From Bacteroidales bacterium (GTDB lineage Bacteria; Bacteroidota; Bacteroidia; Bacteroidales; Marinilabiliaceae), in contig JAFPZF010000073.1 in assembly GCA_017417385.1 (NCBI GenBank), forward strand, positions 1-59,863: a stretch of DNA of 59,863 nt, read 5' to 3'. Of this stretch, positions 1 to 7,678 are shown one piece after another (within the stretch, counting starts at the first letter, position 1; the number at the start of each line of letters is the position of its first letter). Both the position numbers and the translations under genes were made by a program. Below the pieces are notes generated by a model. That model did not search any database and was not told the DNA's origin. It was given only the letters and a program-made list of their open reading frames with translations.

Positions 1-380
1 AGAAATGGATAACTATCTTTCAGGTCCTTAATTATCTTCTTCTGTGCCTCCTTGAGGACAACCTTGCTTTTTATATTCGCAAACCTGTTCCAGTCTATAT
101 ATATCGTCGGATATTTATTGAGGTGAGTCTCATAGTCCTTCACCTTCTCTATCTCTAGTCCCTTGAACAGCTCCCGCGAGTCGCTCGACCTGTCGTAATA
201 TGCATACAGCATCTGCGCCGCCACGGACTTTCCAAATCTCCGCGGCCTCGATATGCATATAAACTTCTTTACCTTGCCTATACGCTCATTTGTAAATGCT
301 ATCAGCCCAGACTTGTCTACGAAGTCGCTGTCCCTGACGCTCTGGAAATCATAGTTCCCGTAATCTATGAACTCGCTCAT
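1..380 (-). CDS. AAA-ATPase-like / PD-(D/E)XK family protein, N-terminal part (cut by window edge)
   Basis: The ATG is at 380 on the minus strand and the frame stays open to base 1, giving 126 visible residues. The start MSEFIDYGNYDFQSVRDSDF, then VDKS (residues 21-24), FICISRPRRFGKS (40-52, the Walker A-like RPRRFGKS of this family) and IYIDWNRF match the Bacteroidota AAA-ATPase-like family (PF09820 type). Family members usually carry a C-terminal PD-(D/E)XK nuclease domain and run to about 500-580 residues; that part lies outside the window. Its cellular role is not established; members occur in many near-identical copies per genome. The gene has a TATCTTTG promoter element 27 nt upstream and a polypurine leader. 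Confidence 0.85.
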   Translation of the reverse strand, partial: MSEFIDYGNYDFQSVRDSDFVDKSGLIAFTNERIGKVKKFICISRPRRFGKSVAAQMLYAYYDRSSDSRELFKGLEIEKVKDYETHLNKYPTIYIDWNRFANIKSKVVLKEAQKKIIKDLKDSYPF

Positions 381-406
381 GCCTTTTCCTTTCCTTTCTT
401 CCTCTG

Positions 407-414
407 CAAAGATA
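407..414 (-). promoter_or_regulatory. -7 element (TATCTTTG) of the AAA-ATPase-like gene
   Basis: On the minus strand TATCTTTG matches the Bacteroidota TAnnTTTG consensus. It is followed by a purine-only leader of about 25 nt before the ATG. No clear -33 TTTG is seen at the right distance. Confidence 0.5.
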
Positions 415-483
415 ACAAAAAAGACATTCGCTTCTTCCCCCTTCTCTCTCCCTCATCTCCTTTCCCTCTCCCTGCGAATGGTC

Positions 484-553
484 CCCTCATTCCTAATTGC
501 TCATTGCTAATTGGGTTAGCCCTCTATTAGACCTGACCCCTCTTATGTTAACT
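484..553 (-). repeat. Interspersed repeat family C (AGTTAACATAAGAGGGG type), reverse orientation
   Basis: Reading the minus strand, AGTTAACATAAGAGGGG is followed by a GGCTAA-rich stretch and then AATTAGCAATGAGC. Related copies lie at 22728-22776, 33721-33770 and 44709-44760, with fragments near 26440 and 34062. It is intergenic and has no coding potential. Confidence 0.6.
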
Positions 554-614
554 TCCGTCCCAGCCGACCCTTAATCCCTCATTGCACATTCCTCATTCTT
601 TTTGCTCTCATATA

Positions 615-645
615 TTGTGTGTTACATAAATTATCCATAAATTTG
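615..645 (+). promoter_or_regulatory. Promoter of rplU-rpmA
   Basis: TTG at 615-617, a 20-nt spacer and TAAATTTG at 638-645 fit the Bacteroidota sigma consensus. The predicted transcription start is near 650, leaving a leader of about 90 nt before rplU. The 37 nt at 611-647 match the promoter of the rplM operon (33605-33641, minus) at 32 positions, including 19 consecutive bases upstream of the -7 element. Confidence 0.8.
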
Positions 646-741
646 CGCCCGATTTATGCTTGATAGGCTCTGATAAAGTGCCGCGACGCTGATTGTCGAG
701 GACGCCTACAAGTGAAACACGCAAACAGTAAGACTAAGAAA

Positions 742-1059
742 ATGTATGCGATTGTAGAAATTGCTGGTCAGCAATTTAGGGTAGAGAAGGGCAACAAGCT
801 GTTCGTCCACCATCTCCCAGAGAAGAACGAGGGTGAGAGCGTAGAGTTCGGAAACGTCCTCCTCATCGACAACGAGGGCGCTGTCAAGGTCGGGGCTCCG
901 ACTATCAGCGGCGCTAAGGTAACGGCGAAGGTCATCAATCCTCTGGTTAAGGGCGATAAGGTTATCGTCTTCAAGAAGCGTAAGCGTAAGGGCTACCAGA
1001 AGAAGAACGGTCATCGTCAGCAGTTCACTCAGATCGAGGTCAACGACATCATCGCGTAG
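742..1059 (+). CDS. rplU: 50S ribosomal protein L21
   Basis: This encodes a 105-residue protein starting [17 protein letters not shown], the classic L21 N-terminus, with [15 protein letters not shown] near the C-terminus (rRNA-binding basic region). L21 binds 23S rRNA early in 50S assembly. An in-frame GTG at 712 would add ten residues, but the family begins at MYAIVEI, so the ATG at 742 is preferred. rpmA follows 44 nt downstream, and the pair ends in a strong terminator (1431-1480), so they form a two-gene operon. Codon use favours GTC, ATC and CGT, unlike the ATA/AGG-rich genes further right. Confidence 0.97.
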   Translation: MYAIVEIAGQQFRVEKGNKLFVHHLPEKNEGESVEFGNVLLIDNEGAVKVGAPTISGAKVTAKVINPLVKGDKVIVFKKRKRKGYQKKNGHRQQFTQIEVNDIIA

Positions 1060-1103
1060 TTGACTTATTCTCTCAACGAAAAATGTATTAGGAGGAAAGA
1101 AAG

Positions 1104-1370
1104 ATGGCACACAAGAAAGGTGTAGGTAGTTCTAAGAACGGTCGCGATTCAGAGAGCAAGAGGCTCGGCTTGAAACTCTTCGGAGGTCAGGTCGCTAAGG
1201 CAGGCAACATAATCCTCCGCCAGAGGGGGACAGCTCATCACGCTGGCGTCAACGTCGGCATGGGCAAGGACCACACGCTCTTCGCTCTCGTCGACGGAGT
1301 CGTCAGCTTCACGAGAAAGAAGGACGACAGGTCTTACGTGTCAGTTATCCCGGCGGCAGCAGAGGAGTAG
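1104..1370 (+). CDS. rpmA: 50S ribosomal protein L27
   Basis: An 88-residue protein starting [20 protein letters not shown], with [16 protein letters not shown] and [18 protein letters not shown], which are diagnostic for L27. The N-terminal tail reaches toward the peptidyl transferase centre. As in other Bacteroidota the mature-type MAHKKG start is encoded directly, without the cleavable extension seen in Firmicutes. A purine-rich AGGAGGAAAGAAAG lies just before the ATG, one of the few convincing Shine-Dalgarno sites in the window. It is co-transcribed with rplU. Confidence 0.97.
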   Translation: MAHKKGVGSSKNGRDSESKRLGLKLFGGQVAKAGNIILRQRGTAHHAGVNVGMGKDHTLFALVDGVVSFTRKKDDRSYVSVIPAAAEE

Positions 1371-1430
1371 TCTGACAGCACGAAGTGCAAGAGCCTCACG
1401 GCTCTTGACGAGTTGCCAAAGTACGGAATT

Positions 1431-1480
1431 GCGCGGATTGTGCGGGATTAAGATTTTAATCTGCCAATCTGCGCTTTTTT
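1431..1480 (+). terminator. Rho-independent terminator after rpmA
   Basis: A long stem (GCGCGGATTG pairing with CAATCTGCGC, extended by GGATTAA with TTAATC and a few wobbles) is followed by TTTTTT at 1475-1480. A smaller perfect hairpin, CAAGAGCC-TCAC-GGCTCTTG, lies upstream at 1388-1407. Confidence 0.85.
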
Positions 1481-1513
1481 CGCTAAGTATATTAGGAGAA
1501 AGGAGAGATTCAA

Positions 1514-2791
1514 ATGCTCACACTAAAACTTATACAGGAAAAGAGAGACTTCGTCATCGAGCGTCTCAAAGTCAAGAACTTCGACGCTACGCAGATCGTA
1601 GACGAGATTATCGCTCTCGACAACCAGAGGAAGCAACAGCAGGCCGAGGCTGAGAATATCCAGCAGGAACTGAACAAGATCTCTAAGTCGGTCGGCGAAC
1701 TGATGCGCAACGGCAAGAAGGACGAGGCTGAGGCTGCTAAGGCTGAGGTCGCCAAGATGAAGGAACAGCAGAAGGAGATCGAGGGTAAGCAGAAGGAGGC
1801 CGAGGACGCTCTCCTCGCTAAGCTCGTGCTACTGCCTAACCTCCCGTGCGACATCGTCCCAGAGGGTAAGACGGCCGCCGACAACGTCATCGTCTACTGC
1901 TCTGTCAAGGAGGAACCGGTCATGCCAGAAGGCAGCCTGCCTCACTGGGAGCTCATCAAGAAATATGACATCATCGACTTCGACCTCGGCACGAAGGTGA
2001 CCGGCGCTGGCTTCCCGTTCTACAAGGGTAAGGGCGCTAAGCTCCAGCGTGCGCTGATCTCTTTCTTCCTCGACAACGCTATCGCTGCCGGCTACAACGA
2101 GGTCCAGCCTCCTCTCGTCGTCAATCAGGACTCTGGCTTCGGCACGGGGCAGCTGCCCGACAAGGAAGGGCAGATGTACTGCGTCACGGCCGACGGCTTC
2201 TATCTGATCCCGACGGCCGAGGTCCCTGTGACTAACATCTACCGCGACGTCATCCTCAAGGCTAGCGACTTCCCTGTCAAGAACTGCGCCTACTCTCAGT
2301 GCTTCCGCCGCGAGGCTGGCTCCTGGGGCGCCGACGTGCGTGGCCTCAACAGGCTCCACCAGTTCGACAAGGTCGAGATCGTTCGCCTCTCTCACCCTGA
2401 CCACTCCTACGAGGCTCTCGACGAGATGGTCGCTCACGTCCGTAGCCTCGTCGAGAAGCTGGAACTCCCGTTCCGTATCGTCCGCCTCTGTGGCGGCGAC
2501 ATGAGCTTCACCTCTGCCCTGACCTACGACTTCGAGGTCTTCTCGGCAGCACAGAAGAGATGGCTGGAGGTTAGCTCGGTATCTAACTTCGAGTCCTACC
2601 AGGCCAACAGGCTCAAGCTGAGATTCAAGGAGGAGGGTAGCAAGAAGACGCAGCTCTGCCACACGCTCAACGGTAGCGCACTGGCTCTGCCTCGTATCGT
2701 TGCCGCTCTGCTCGAGAACAACCAGACGAAGGACGGTATCAGGATCCCGAAGGCTCTCGTACCTTACACTGGATTCGAGTATATCGACTAA
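1514..2791 (+). CDS. serS: Serine--tRNA ligase (cytoplasmic, class II)
   Basis: A 425-residue enzyme that charges tRNA-Ser. The N-terminal 110 residues form the tRNA-binding coiled coil (KQQQAEAENIQQELNKIS and EAEAAKAEVAKMKEQQKE). The class II core carries motif 2 (CFRREAGSWGADVRGLNRLHQF) and motif 3 (NGSALALPRIVAALLENNQ), preceded by the substrate-binding PTAEVPVTN. Length is normal for the family. The start MLTLKLIQEKRDFV matches SerRS. Genes on both sides are separated by terminators (1431-1480 and 2811-2860), so it is probably monocistronic. Codon choice is strongly that of a highly expressed gene. Confidence 0.97.
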   Translation: MLTLKLIQEKRDFVIERLKVKNFDATQIVDEIIALDNQRKQQQAEAENIQQELNKISKSVGELMRNGKKDEAEAAKAEVAKMKEQQKEIEGKQKEAEDALLAKLVLLPNLPCDIVPEGKTAADNVIVYCSVKEEPVMPEGSLPHWELIKKYDIIDFDLGTKVTGAGFPFYKGKGAKLQRALISFFLDNAIAAGYNEVQPPLVVNQDSGFGTGQLPDKEGQMYCVTADGFYLIPTAEVPVTNIYRDVILKASDFPVKNCAYSQCFRREAGSWGADVRGLNRLHQFDKVEIVRLSHPDHSYEALDEMVAHVRSLVEKLELPFRIVRLCGGDMSFTSALTYDFEVFSAAQKRWLEVSSVSNFESYQANRLKLRFKEEGSKKTQLCHTLNGSALALPRIVAALLENNQTKDGIRIPKALVPYTGFEYID

Positions 2792-2810
2792 GATATAGAC
2801 TGATAGGCTG

Positions 2811-2860
2811 CGGTGGAAGAATGACAAAAGTCTATTTCGTAATTCTTCCACCGTTGCTTT
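2811..2860 (+). terminator. Terminator after serS
   Basis: A perfect 12-bp stem, CGGTGGAAGAAT (2811-2822) with ATTCTTCCACCG (2842-2853), is followed by TTGCTTTG. The T-tract is modest. Confidence 0.75.
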
Positions 2861-2874
2861 GTTAATGCACTGCG

Positions 2875-3180
2875 ATGTTTCTATTCAATACGACTTTCAC
2901 GGTAGACGACCGTGAGTTCCTCTGGTGGCAGGACTGGATGCGCGAAACCTACAAGGCTGGCATCCTCGAGGTCGCCCCAGACTCCGAACTCTCTGTCTAC
3001 TCGATCGACGCGACGAGCGACGGCGTCTCCAAGTCGTTCTCGGCGCAGTGGCACTGCTCGACGCTCCAAGACCTCGGGCGCGTTCGACTCAAGTCGATGT
3101 CGCTCTGCCAGAAACTGCTGGCGGAGAAGGGCGAGAGGTGCCTCTCCTTCACGACTCTGATGAGGCGTCTAAATATCTGA
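2875..3180 (+). CDS. DUF4286 family protein
   Basis: A 101-residue protein starting MFLFNTTFTVDDREFLWWQDW, with SKSFSAQWHCSTLQDLGR and a C-terminal LAEKGERCLSFTTLMRRL. The pattern of an N-terminal beta strand, a WxxWxxxxY-like helix and a conserved FSxQ matches the small Bacteroidota DUF4286 family, which often sits next to ruvC. Its function is unknown. It ends 11 nt before the ruvC start, so the two are probably co-transcribed and translationally coupled. No signal peptide is seen, so it is presumably cytoplasmic. Confidence 0.85.
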   Translation: MFLFNTTFTVDDREFLWWQDWMRETYKAGILEVAPDSELSVYSIDATSDGVSKSFSAQWHCSTLQDLGRVRLKSMSLCQKLLAEKGERCLSFTTLMRRLNI

Positions 3181-3191
3181 TTTTTAGGTCT

Positions 3192-3782
3192 ATGAAGAGA
3201 CGTATACTCGGCATAGACCCTGGAACTAACGTGATGGGCTATGCTATCCTCGACGCCGAGGGTAACCACGCCCAGGCTGTCGTCCTCGGTGCTGTGCAGA
3301 TGCAGCGCGTGGCGGACCACTATCAGCGCCTGAAAAGGATCAACGACCGCCTCCAGGTCATCATCGAGGAGTTCAAGCCCGACGAACTGGCTATCGAGGC
3401 TCCCTTCTTCGGGAAAAACGTTCAGAGTATGCTCAAGCTCGGAAGGGCGCAAGGTATCTGCATGGCAGCGGCTCTGAGCAAGGGTATGCCGGTCACGGAG
3501 TACGCCCCGACGAAGATCAAGATGGCTATCACGGGTAACGGCTCGGCGACTAAGGAGCAGGTGGCGCGTATGCTCCAGAAACTCTTGGCTTTCTCCGAGA
3601 TTCCTAAATATCTCGATGCGACGGACGCCTTGGCTATCGCCTACTGTCACTTCATGGAGGGCCGCACGATGGCTCTCAGGGAGGCGGCTGGCGCGGCAGC
3701 TGTGAAGATTCCTAAGTCGAGCGGCAAGAAGACGTCTTGGGAGGACTTCGTCAAGGCCAACCCCGACAAGATAACACACTGA
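3192..3782 (+). CDS. ruvC: Crossover junction endodeoxyribonuclease RuvC
   Basis: A 196-residue Holliday junction resolvase. MKRRILGIDPGTNVMGYAI supplies the first catalytic Asp (D9); AIEAPFF supplies E69; LDATDALAIAYCH supplies D142 and D145, so the RNase H-fold tetrad is complete. The reading frame is open for 89 further codons upstream, inside the DUF4286 gene, but RuvC proteins begin at the ATG chosen here. RuvC works as a dimer with RuvAB in recombinational repair; ruvA and ruvB are not in the window. The lysine-rich tail (IPKSSGKKTSWEDF) is longer than in E. coli. queA begins 4 nt downstream. Confidence 0.96.
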   Translation: MKRRILGIDPGTNVMGYAILDAEGNHAQAVVLGAVQMQRVADHYQRLKRINDRLQVIIEEFKPDELAIEAPFFGKNVQSMLKLGRAQGICMAAALSKGMPVTEYAPTKIKMAITGNGSATKEQVARMLQKLLAFSEIPKYLDATDALAIAYCHFMEGRTMALREAAGAAAVKIPKSSGKKTSWEDFVKANPDKITH

Positions 3783-3786
3783 TACT

Positions 3787-4992
3787 ATGATCAATCTTGA
3801 CCTAAGTAAATATACATACGTCCTGCCCGACGAGAGGATTGCGAAATATCCCCTGCCAGACAGGTCGTCCTCCAAACTCCTTGTCTTCGGCGCCGACGGC
3901 TCTATCACCGACCACGTGTTCCGCGAGATTCCCGGTCTGCTGCCCTCTGGCGCTCTGCTCGTCCGCAACGACACTAAGGTGATCCGCGCGAGACTGCGTT
4001 TTGCCAAGGAGAGCGGCGCGAAGATCGAGATTTTCTGCCTCGAGCCCGCCGGTGGCGTGGACGTTCAGATTGCGTTCACTGAGCACGAGCAGACGGAGTG
4101 GAAATGTATCGTCGGCAACTCTAAGCGCTGGAAGTCAGGAGACCTCTCTCTCTCGATTGGCGAGGGCGACAAGGTGGTGACGCTGACTGCGACACGCGTC
4201 CGTCAGGACGGCGAGACGTCGGTCGTGCGCTTCTGCTGGACTGGCGGAGAGAGCTTCGCGGAGGTGATGACGCGGACTGGCGAGATGCCTATCCCGCCCT
4301 ACCTCAATAGGAAGACGGAGGCTATCGACGAGACGAGATATCAGACGGTCTACAGCTGCCACGACGGCTCGGTTGCCGCCCCGACGGCTGGTCTCCACTT
4401 TACCAACGAGGTGCTCGACGAGGTCAGGGCGAAGGGGCACGAGATTGCTAACGTGACGCTCCATGTCGGCGCCGGCACTTTCAAGCCTATCTCGGCCAAG
4501 TCGATTGAGGAACACGTCATGCACACTGAACATATCGTCGTGACGCTCGACGCGCTCCGCAAGATCCGGGAGAAGATGGGCAACATTGTTGCCGTCGGGA
4601 CGACTTCCGTCCGGACGCTCGAGAGTCTCTACTGGCTCGGCGTAAAGCTCCTGGCAGGTCAGGACATCAGCAATGGTCTGTCCCAGTGGGAGGCCTACGA
4701 CCTGCCGCAAGACAAGTCTGCCACTGAGGCTTTCGACGCACTTATCGGCTACGTCGAACATCAGGGCGACGACTTCCTGAGGTCGCAGACGCAGATCCTG
4801 ATCGTCCCGCCCTACAAGATGAGGGTCATCAACGCACTGATAACGAACTTCCATCAGCCTGACAGCACTCTGCTGCTGCTCGTGGCGGCAATAGTCGGCG
4901 AGGGCTGGCACGACATCTATGACCACGCCCTGGCTAACGGATACAGATTCTTGAGCTACGGAGACTCCTCGCTCCTCATGCCCAGGGCTTAA
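3787..4992 (+). CDS. queA: S-adenosylmethionine:tRNA ribosyltransferase-isomerase
   Basis: A 401-residue enzyme of queuosine synthesis that transfers and rearranges the ribosyl part of SAM onto preQ1-modified tRNA to give epoxyqueuosine. Family hallmarks are visible: LPDERIAKYPLPDRSSSKLLV, LLVRNDTKVIRARL, GEMPIPPYL, QTVYSCHDGSVAAPTAGLHF and HVGAGTFKPI. It is somewhat longer than E. coli QueA (about 356 residues), with an acidic insert near KLLAGQDISNGLSQWEAYDLP, a form seen in Bacteroidota. It is separated by 4 nt from ruvC and by 21 nt from pssA, suggesting an operon from the DUF4286 gene to pssA. Confidence 0.95.
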   Translation: MINLDLSKYTYVLPDERIAKYPLPDRSSSKLLVFGADGSITDHVFREIPGLLPSGALLVRNDTKVIRARLRFAKESGAKIEIFCLEPAGGVDVQIAFTEHEQTEWKCIVGNSKRWKSGDLSLSIGEGDKVVTLTATRVRQDGETSVVRFCWTGGESFAEVMTRTGEMPIPPYLNRKTEAIDETRYQTVYSCHDGSVAAPTAGLHFTNEVLDEVRAKGHEIANVTLHVGAGTFKPISAKSIEEHVMHTEHIVVTLDALRKIREKMGNIVAVGTTSVRTLESLYWLGVKLLAGQDISNGLSQWEAYDLPQDKSATEAFDALIGYVEHQGDDFLRSQTQILIVPPYKMRVINALITNFHQPDSTLLLLVAAIVGEGWHDIYDHALANGYRFLSYGDSSLLMPRA

Positions 4993-5013
4993 CGATTGAA
5001 ATTTAGAATCATG

Positions 5014-5760
5014 ATGAGCATAAAGAAGTACATACCGAACAGCATCACGTCGATGAACCTGCTTTGCGGCTCTCTGGCGACTGCTATGGCCTTTGCTGGC
5101 AACCTGCAATATGCGGCCCTGCTGATTATAGCCGGCGCCGTTTTCGACTTCTTCGACGGCTTCGCGGCGCGCCTCCTCGGCGTCAGCGGAGAGATGGGCA
5201 AGGAACTCGACTCGCTGGCGGACTGCATATCGTTCGGCCTCGCGCCGGCTGCTATGTGGTCGACCTACATCAAGTGGCACCTGACGGGGACGACGACAGG
5301 ACAGCTGTTCCTCTGCGGCGGAAAGGCGGAGGTGGCTCTCGTCCTGCTGCCCCTCATTCTCTCTGTCTTCGCCGGTCTCCGTCTGGCTAAGTTCAACATC
5401 GACACGAGGCAGACTGTCGACTTCCTCGGCCTGACGACGACGGCGACGGGTCTCTTCACGGCGTCACTCCTCTGGATGCTCGACGAGCACGAGGAACTCT
5501 TCCGTCAGTACCTGACGCCGTATGTCACGCTCGCCATGCTGGCTGTATTCTGCTTCCTTCTGGTCAGCGAGATCCCGATGTTCTCTCTGAAGATTAAGCA
5601 TTGGACGCTCAGCGGCAACGAACTGAAACTTATTCTCCTCCTCGTCGGCATCGGCTCTATCGTGATGCTCGGCCTCGGCGGTCTGAGCGTGACGATTGCG
5701 CTCTACATTGTCTTCGGCGTTGTGAAGTGTCTCTTCTCCCGCAAGAAGTCTGAGGAGTAG
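5014..5760 (+). CDS. pssA: CDP-diacylglycerol--serine O-phosphatidyltransferase
   Basis: A 248-residue integral membrane enzyme that makes phosphatidylserine, the precursor of phosphatidylethanolamine. The CDP-alcohol phosphotransferase signature DG-x2-AR-x8-G-x3-D-x3-D is intact in FDGFAARLLGVSGEMGKELD followed by SLAD, near residues 48-70. About seven hydrophobic helices follow. Two adjacent ATG codons (5011 and 5014) are possible starts; an upstream TTG at 4996 is less likely because family members begin MxIKKxIPN. It is the last gene of the queA operon and is followed by a clear terminator. Confidence 0.94.
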   Translation: MSIKKYIPNSITSMNLLCGSLATAMAFAGNLQYAALLIIAGAVFDFFDGFAARLLGVSGEMGKELDSLADCISFGLAPAAMWSTYIKWHLTGTTTGQLFLCGGKAEVALVLLPLILSVFAGLRLAKFNIDTRQTVDFLGLTTTATGLFTASLLWMLDEHEELFRQYLTPYVTLAMLAVFCFLLVSEIPMFSLKIKHWTLSGNELKLILLLVGIGSIVMLGLGGLSVTIALYIVFGVVKCLFSRKKSEE

Positions 5761-5790
5761 CCTCACACGTAATAGCAGATAAAAAGAAAT

Positions 5791-5834
5791 GGCTTGCTGT
5801 ATCTCTTGTGAGACGCAGCAAGCCTTATTTTTTT
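5791..5834 (+). terminator. Terminator after pssA
   Basis: A perfect stem, GGCTTGCTG (5791-5799) with CAGCAAGCC (5816-5824), is followed by TTATTTTTTT. It sits between converging genes but only the plus-side T-tract is good. Confidence 0.85.
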
Positions 5835-5874
5835 GAGGTGTTGTCGGGTTCCCCTTTCTCCCCCTTCTGCCCAC

Positions 5875-6297
5875 TTATCCGAGACGGAGCAACGAGGGGT
5901 TGATGTGCGGACCGTTATCATGATTGTGCTCGTGATGATGCCCTCCGCAGGAGTCGTGGCTACAACTTCCGTCGCCGTAGGTGATTGTGCCCTCTATATA
6001 CATCTTGAGGATGGTGTCGACGTCAAGACTTGGCGCTCCAGCGTGTAGCGCGATGTTCATCTCGGCGAGCATGTCTGCTGCGCCCCCACCTATTCCGCCA
6101 CATATCACGTCCGTGCAGTCGTGGCTCTTGATAAATCTTGGCATCGAGCCGTGCTCGTGCTCTGGCGCGACGAGTGTCGTCTTACTCGTGACAGTGTTGT
6201 TCTCGACTATGGCAACTGTCACTAGTGGCGCCTTGCCGAAGTGCTGAAAGAGGCGTCCGTCTGAGGTCGGGATGGCTATTTTCTGATATGAAATCAT
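5875..6297 (-). CDS. NifX/NifB-type dinitrogenase iron-molybdenum cofactor-binding domain protein with His-rich tail
   Basis: A 140-residue protein. The first 105 residues (KIAIPTSDGRLFQHFGKAP, then VICGGIGGGAADML) are the Nitro_FeMo-Co fold (PF02579), also found in many non-nitrogen-fixing anaerobes as a small metal-cluster-binding protein. The last 30 residues, SCSHDSCGGHHHEHNHDN, are rich in His and Cys and look like a metal-binding extension. No nif genes are nearby. It shares no operon with its neighbours. A cytoplasmic role in Fe-S cluster handling or metal storage is inference. Confidence 0.85.
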   Translation of the reverse strand: MISYQKIAIPTSDGRLFQHFGKAPLVTVAIVENNTVTSKTTLVAPEHEHGSMPRFIKSHDCTDVICGGIGGGAADMLAEMNIALHAGAPSLDVDTILKMYIEGTITYGDGSCSHDSCGGHHHEHNHDNGPHINPSLLRLG

Positions 6298-6368
6298 GCC
6301 TTTGTGCTGTAAATGATGAAAAAGTTAGGCAAAAGTAAGGAAAATATCGCAACTGAGGGGCTTTAGCG

Positions 6369-6399
6369 TTTGTCAAATAGGAAAAGTGTATTACCTTTG
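6369..6399 (+). promoter_or_regulatory. Promoter of tRNA-Leu
   Basis: TTTG (6369-6372), a 19-nt spacer and TACCTTTG (6392-6399) form a textbook Bacteroidota promoter about 20 nt before the tRNA. GGAAAAGTGT at 6380-6389 is the same box that precedes several accessory-gene promoters. Confidence 0.85.
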
Positions 6400-6419
6400 C
6401 ACTCGGAATTGAGAGAGAT

Positions 6420-6501
6420 GCCCTGATGGCGGAATAGGTAGACGCGTTGGTCTCAAACACCAATGGAGCGATCCGTCCCGGTTCGACCCCGGGTCAGGGT
6501 A
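6420..6501 (+). tRNA. tRNA-Leu (anticodon CAA)
   Basis: A class II tRNA. The acceptor arm GCCCTGA pairs with TCAGGGT (6494-6500, with a terminal G-U). The D arm contains GGCGGAATAGGTAGACGC. The anticodon stem is TTGGT/ACCAA with loop CTCAAAC, giving anticodon CAA. A long variable arm (TGGAGCGATCCGT) and a T arm, CCCGG TTCGACC CCGGG, follow. The 3' CCA is not encoded. Confidence 0.95.
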
Positions 6502-6530
6502 CATTTCCAAATATCTTTTTCATAAGACGA

Positions 6531-6558
6531 AGGCGAGCTGAACAAGTTCGCCTTTTTT
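6531..6558 (+). terminator. Terminator after tRNA-Leu
   Basis: GGCGA (6532-6536) pairs with TCGCC (6548-6552) and is followed by TTTTTT. It may also serve the convergent hemW. Confidence 0.7.
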
Positions 6559-6565
6559 CGTGTAC

Positions 6566-7669
6566 TTATATCAGCCGACAGAGGATGGCGTTGCTGATGA
6601 GCCAATGTCGCTCGGGGATGCGGACGTTCCCCGTCTCCGTCCTCTCTAGGAATCCGTCCGCCATCTCTCGCTCGACCTTAGGGGCTATCTCCCGCCTCGC
6701 TGCCTCAGAGAGCTGTGCGACATCGAGGCCCATCGACGTGCGCAGCGACAGCATGACTATCTCCTCGTCTATCTCCGCCTCAGTGAGCTCCTCCTCGACT
6801 AGCGAGCCGCCTCCAGCACAATAGGCTGCGACATCGGTGGTGTTTGTCCACCGACGCCTCCCGACGAAAGAAGCTGCCGCAGGACCAAAGCCGTAGTAGG
6901 GGACGCGCTGCCAATAGGATGTGTTGTGGACGGCCATTCGACCCGGGAGCGCGTAGTTGGAGATCTCGTAGTGGAGAAAGCAGGCAGAGCGAAGTGTACG
7001 AGTGACTCGCTCGTAGTCCTCGGCGACCTCGTCGTCGTCTCTTAGTCTGACTGCCCCTTTGCTCACGAGGCGGTCGAGCGGCGTCGACTCCTCGACTGTC
7101 AAGGCGTAGGCTGATAGGTGCTGGACGTCGAGGGCGACGAACTTCTCCAGGTCTTCCCCGAGGTCGTAGCCTTCGACCTTCGGGAGTCCAAAGATTATAT
7201 CGACACTGATGTTGTCAATCCCGACACTACGCAGCGCAGAGATGGCCGCCAGGACTTCAGACGAGTCGTGCCTCCTGTTGAGGAGACGCAGCATGTCGTC
7301 GTTGAGCGACTGCACTCCCATGCTGACGCGTGTGACGCCATGTCTGCTGAGGACGGAGGCGAGAGCGGGTGTGACATCGTCGGGATTGCACTCGACGGTG
7401 TACTCTGTGAGGCCCGAGAGGTCGAAGGAGTCTGAAATGGTGTCGAGAAGTCGCCCGAGACCCTCGAGACCGAGTGCCGAGGGCGTGCCGCCACCGACAT
7501 AGACTGTCGATGGTGCAGAGGCATATACAGAAGAACGACGCATATCTTCCCCCACTCGGGAAAGATATGCGTCGACTCGTTTCATATCTGTCGAACTGCA
7601 GAATGCGCAATATACACAGCGTGAGAGGCAGAAGGGGACATGCACGTAGATGCCGAGACGCTCTGCCAT
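6566..7669 (-). CDS. hemW: HemW-type radical SAM protein (heme chaperone / coproporphyrinogen III oxidase-like)
   Basis: A 367-residue protein. The N-terminus MAERLGIYVHVPFCLSRCVYCAFC carries the CxxxCxxC iron-sulfur site (C14, C18, C21) plus the extra Cys that marks HemW. GGGTPSAL, VECNPDD, RVSMGVQSL and VDIIFGLPKV are further family blocks. HemW-type proteins bind heme and are now viewed as heme-insertion factors rather than true HemN enzymes. The gene starts only 9 nt after the GH2 gene and is the last of the minus-strand run that starts at tyrS. Confidence 0.93.
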   Translation of the reverse strand: MAERLGIYVHVPFCLSRCVYCAFCSSTDMKRVDAYLSRVGEDMRRSSVYASAPSTVYVGGGTPSALGLEGLGRLLDTISDSFDLSGLTEYTVECNPDDVTPALASVLSRHGVTRVSMGVQSLNDDMLRLLNRRHDSSEVLAAISALRSVGIDNISVDIIFGLPKVEGYDLGEDLEKFVALDVQHLSAYALTVEESTPLDRLVSKGAVRLRDDDEVAEDYERVTRTLRSACFLHYEISNYALPGRMAVHNTSYWQRVPYYGFGPAAASFVGRRRWTNTTDVAAYCAGGGSLVEEELTEAEIDEEIVMLSLRTSMGLDVAQLSEAARREIAPKVEREMADGFLERTETGNVRIPERHWLISNAILCRLI

Positions 7670-7678
7670 GACGACTGT

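Noticed and set aside
1388-1407. Hairpin CAAGAGCC-TCAC-GGCTCTTG as a separate terminator or riboswitch
   Set aside because: It has no T-tract and sits just before the real terminator; there is not enough structure for a known riboswitch.
1829-2851. 340-codon minus-strand frame over serS
   Set aside because: It is a shadow of the GC-rich serS codon pattern; the true gene is unmistakable on the plus strand. Similar shadows over queA, dxs and tsf were also dropped.
5833-6048. Plus-strand 71-codon frame over the NifX-like gene
   Set aside because: It is antisense to a recognised protein and has no start signals.
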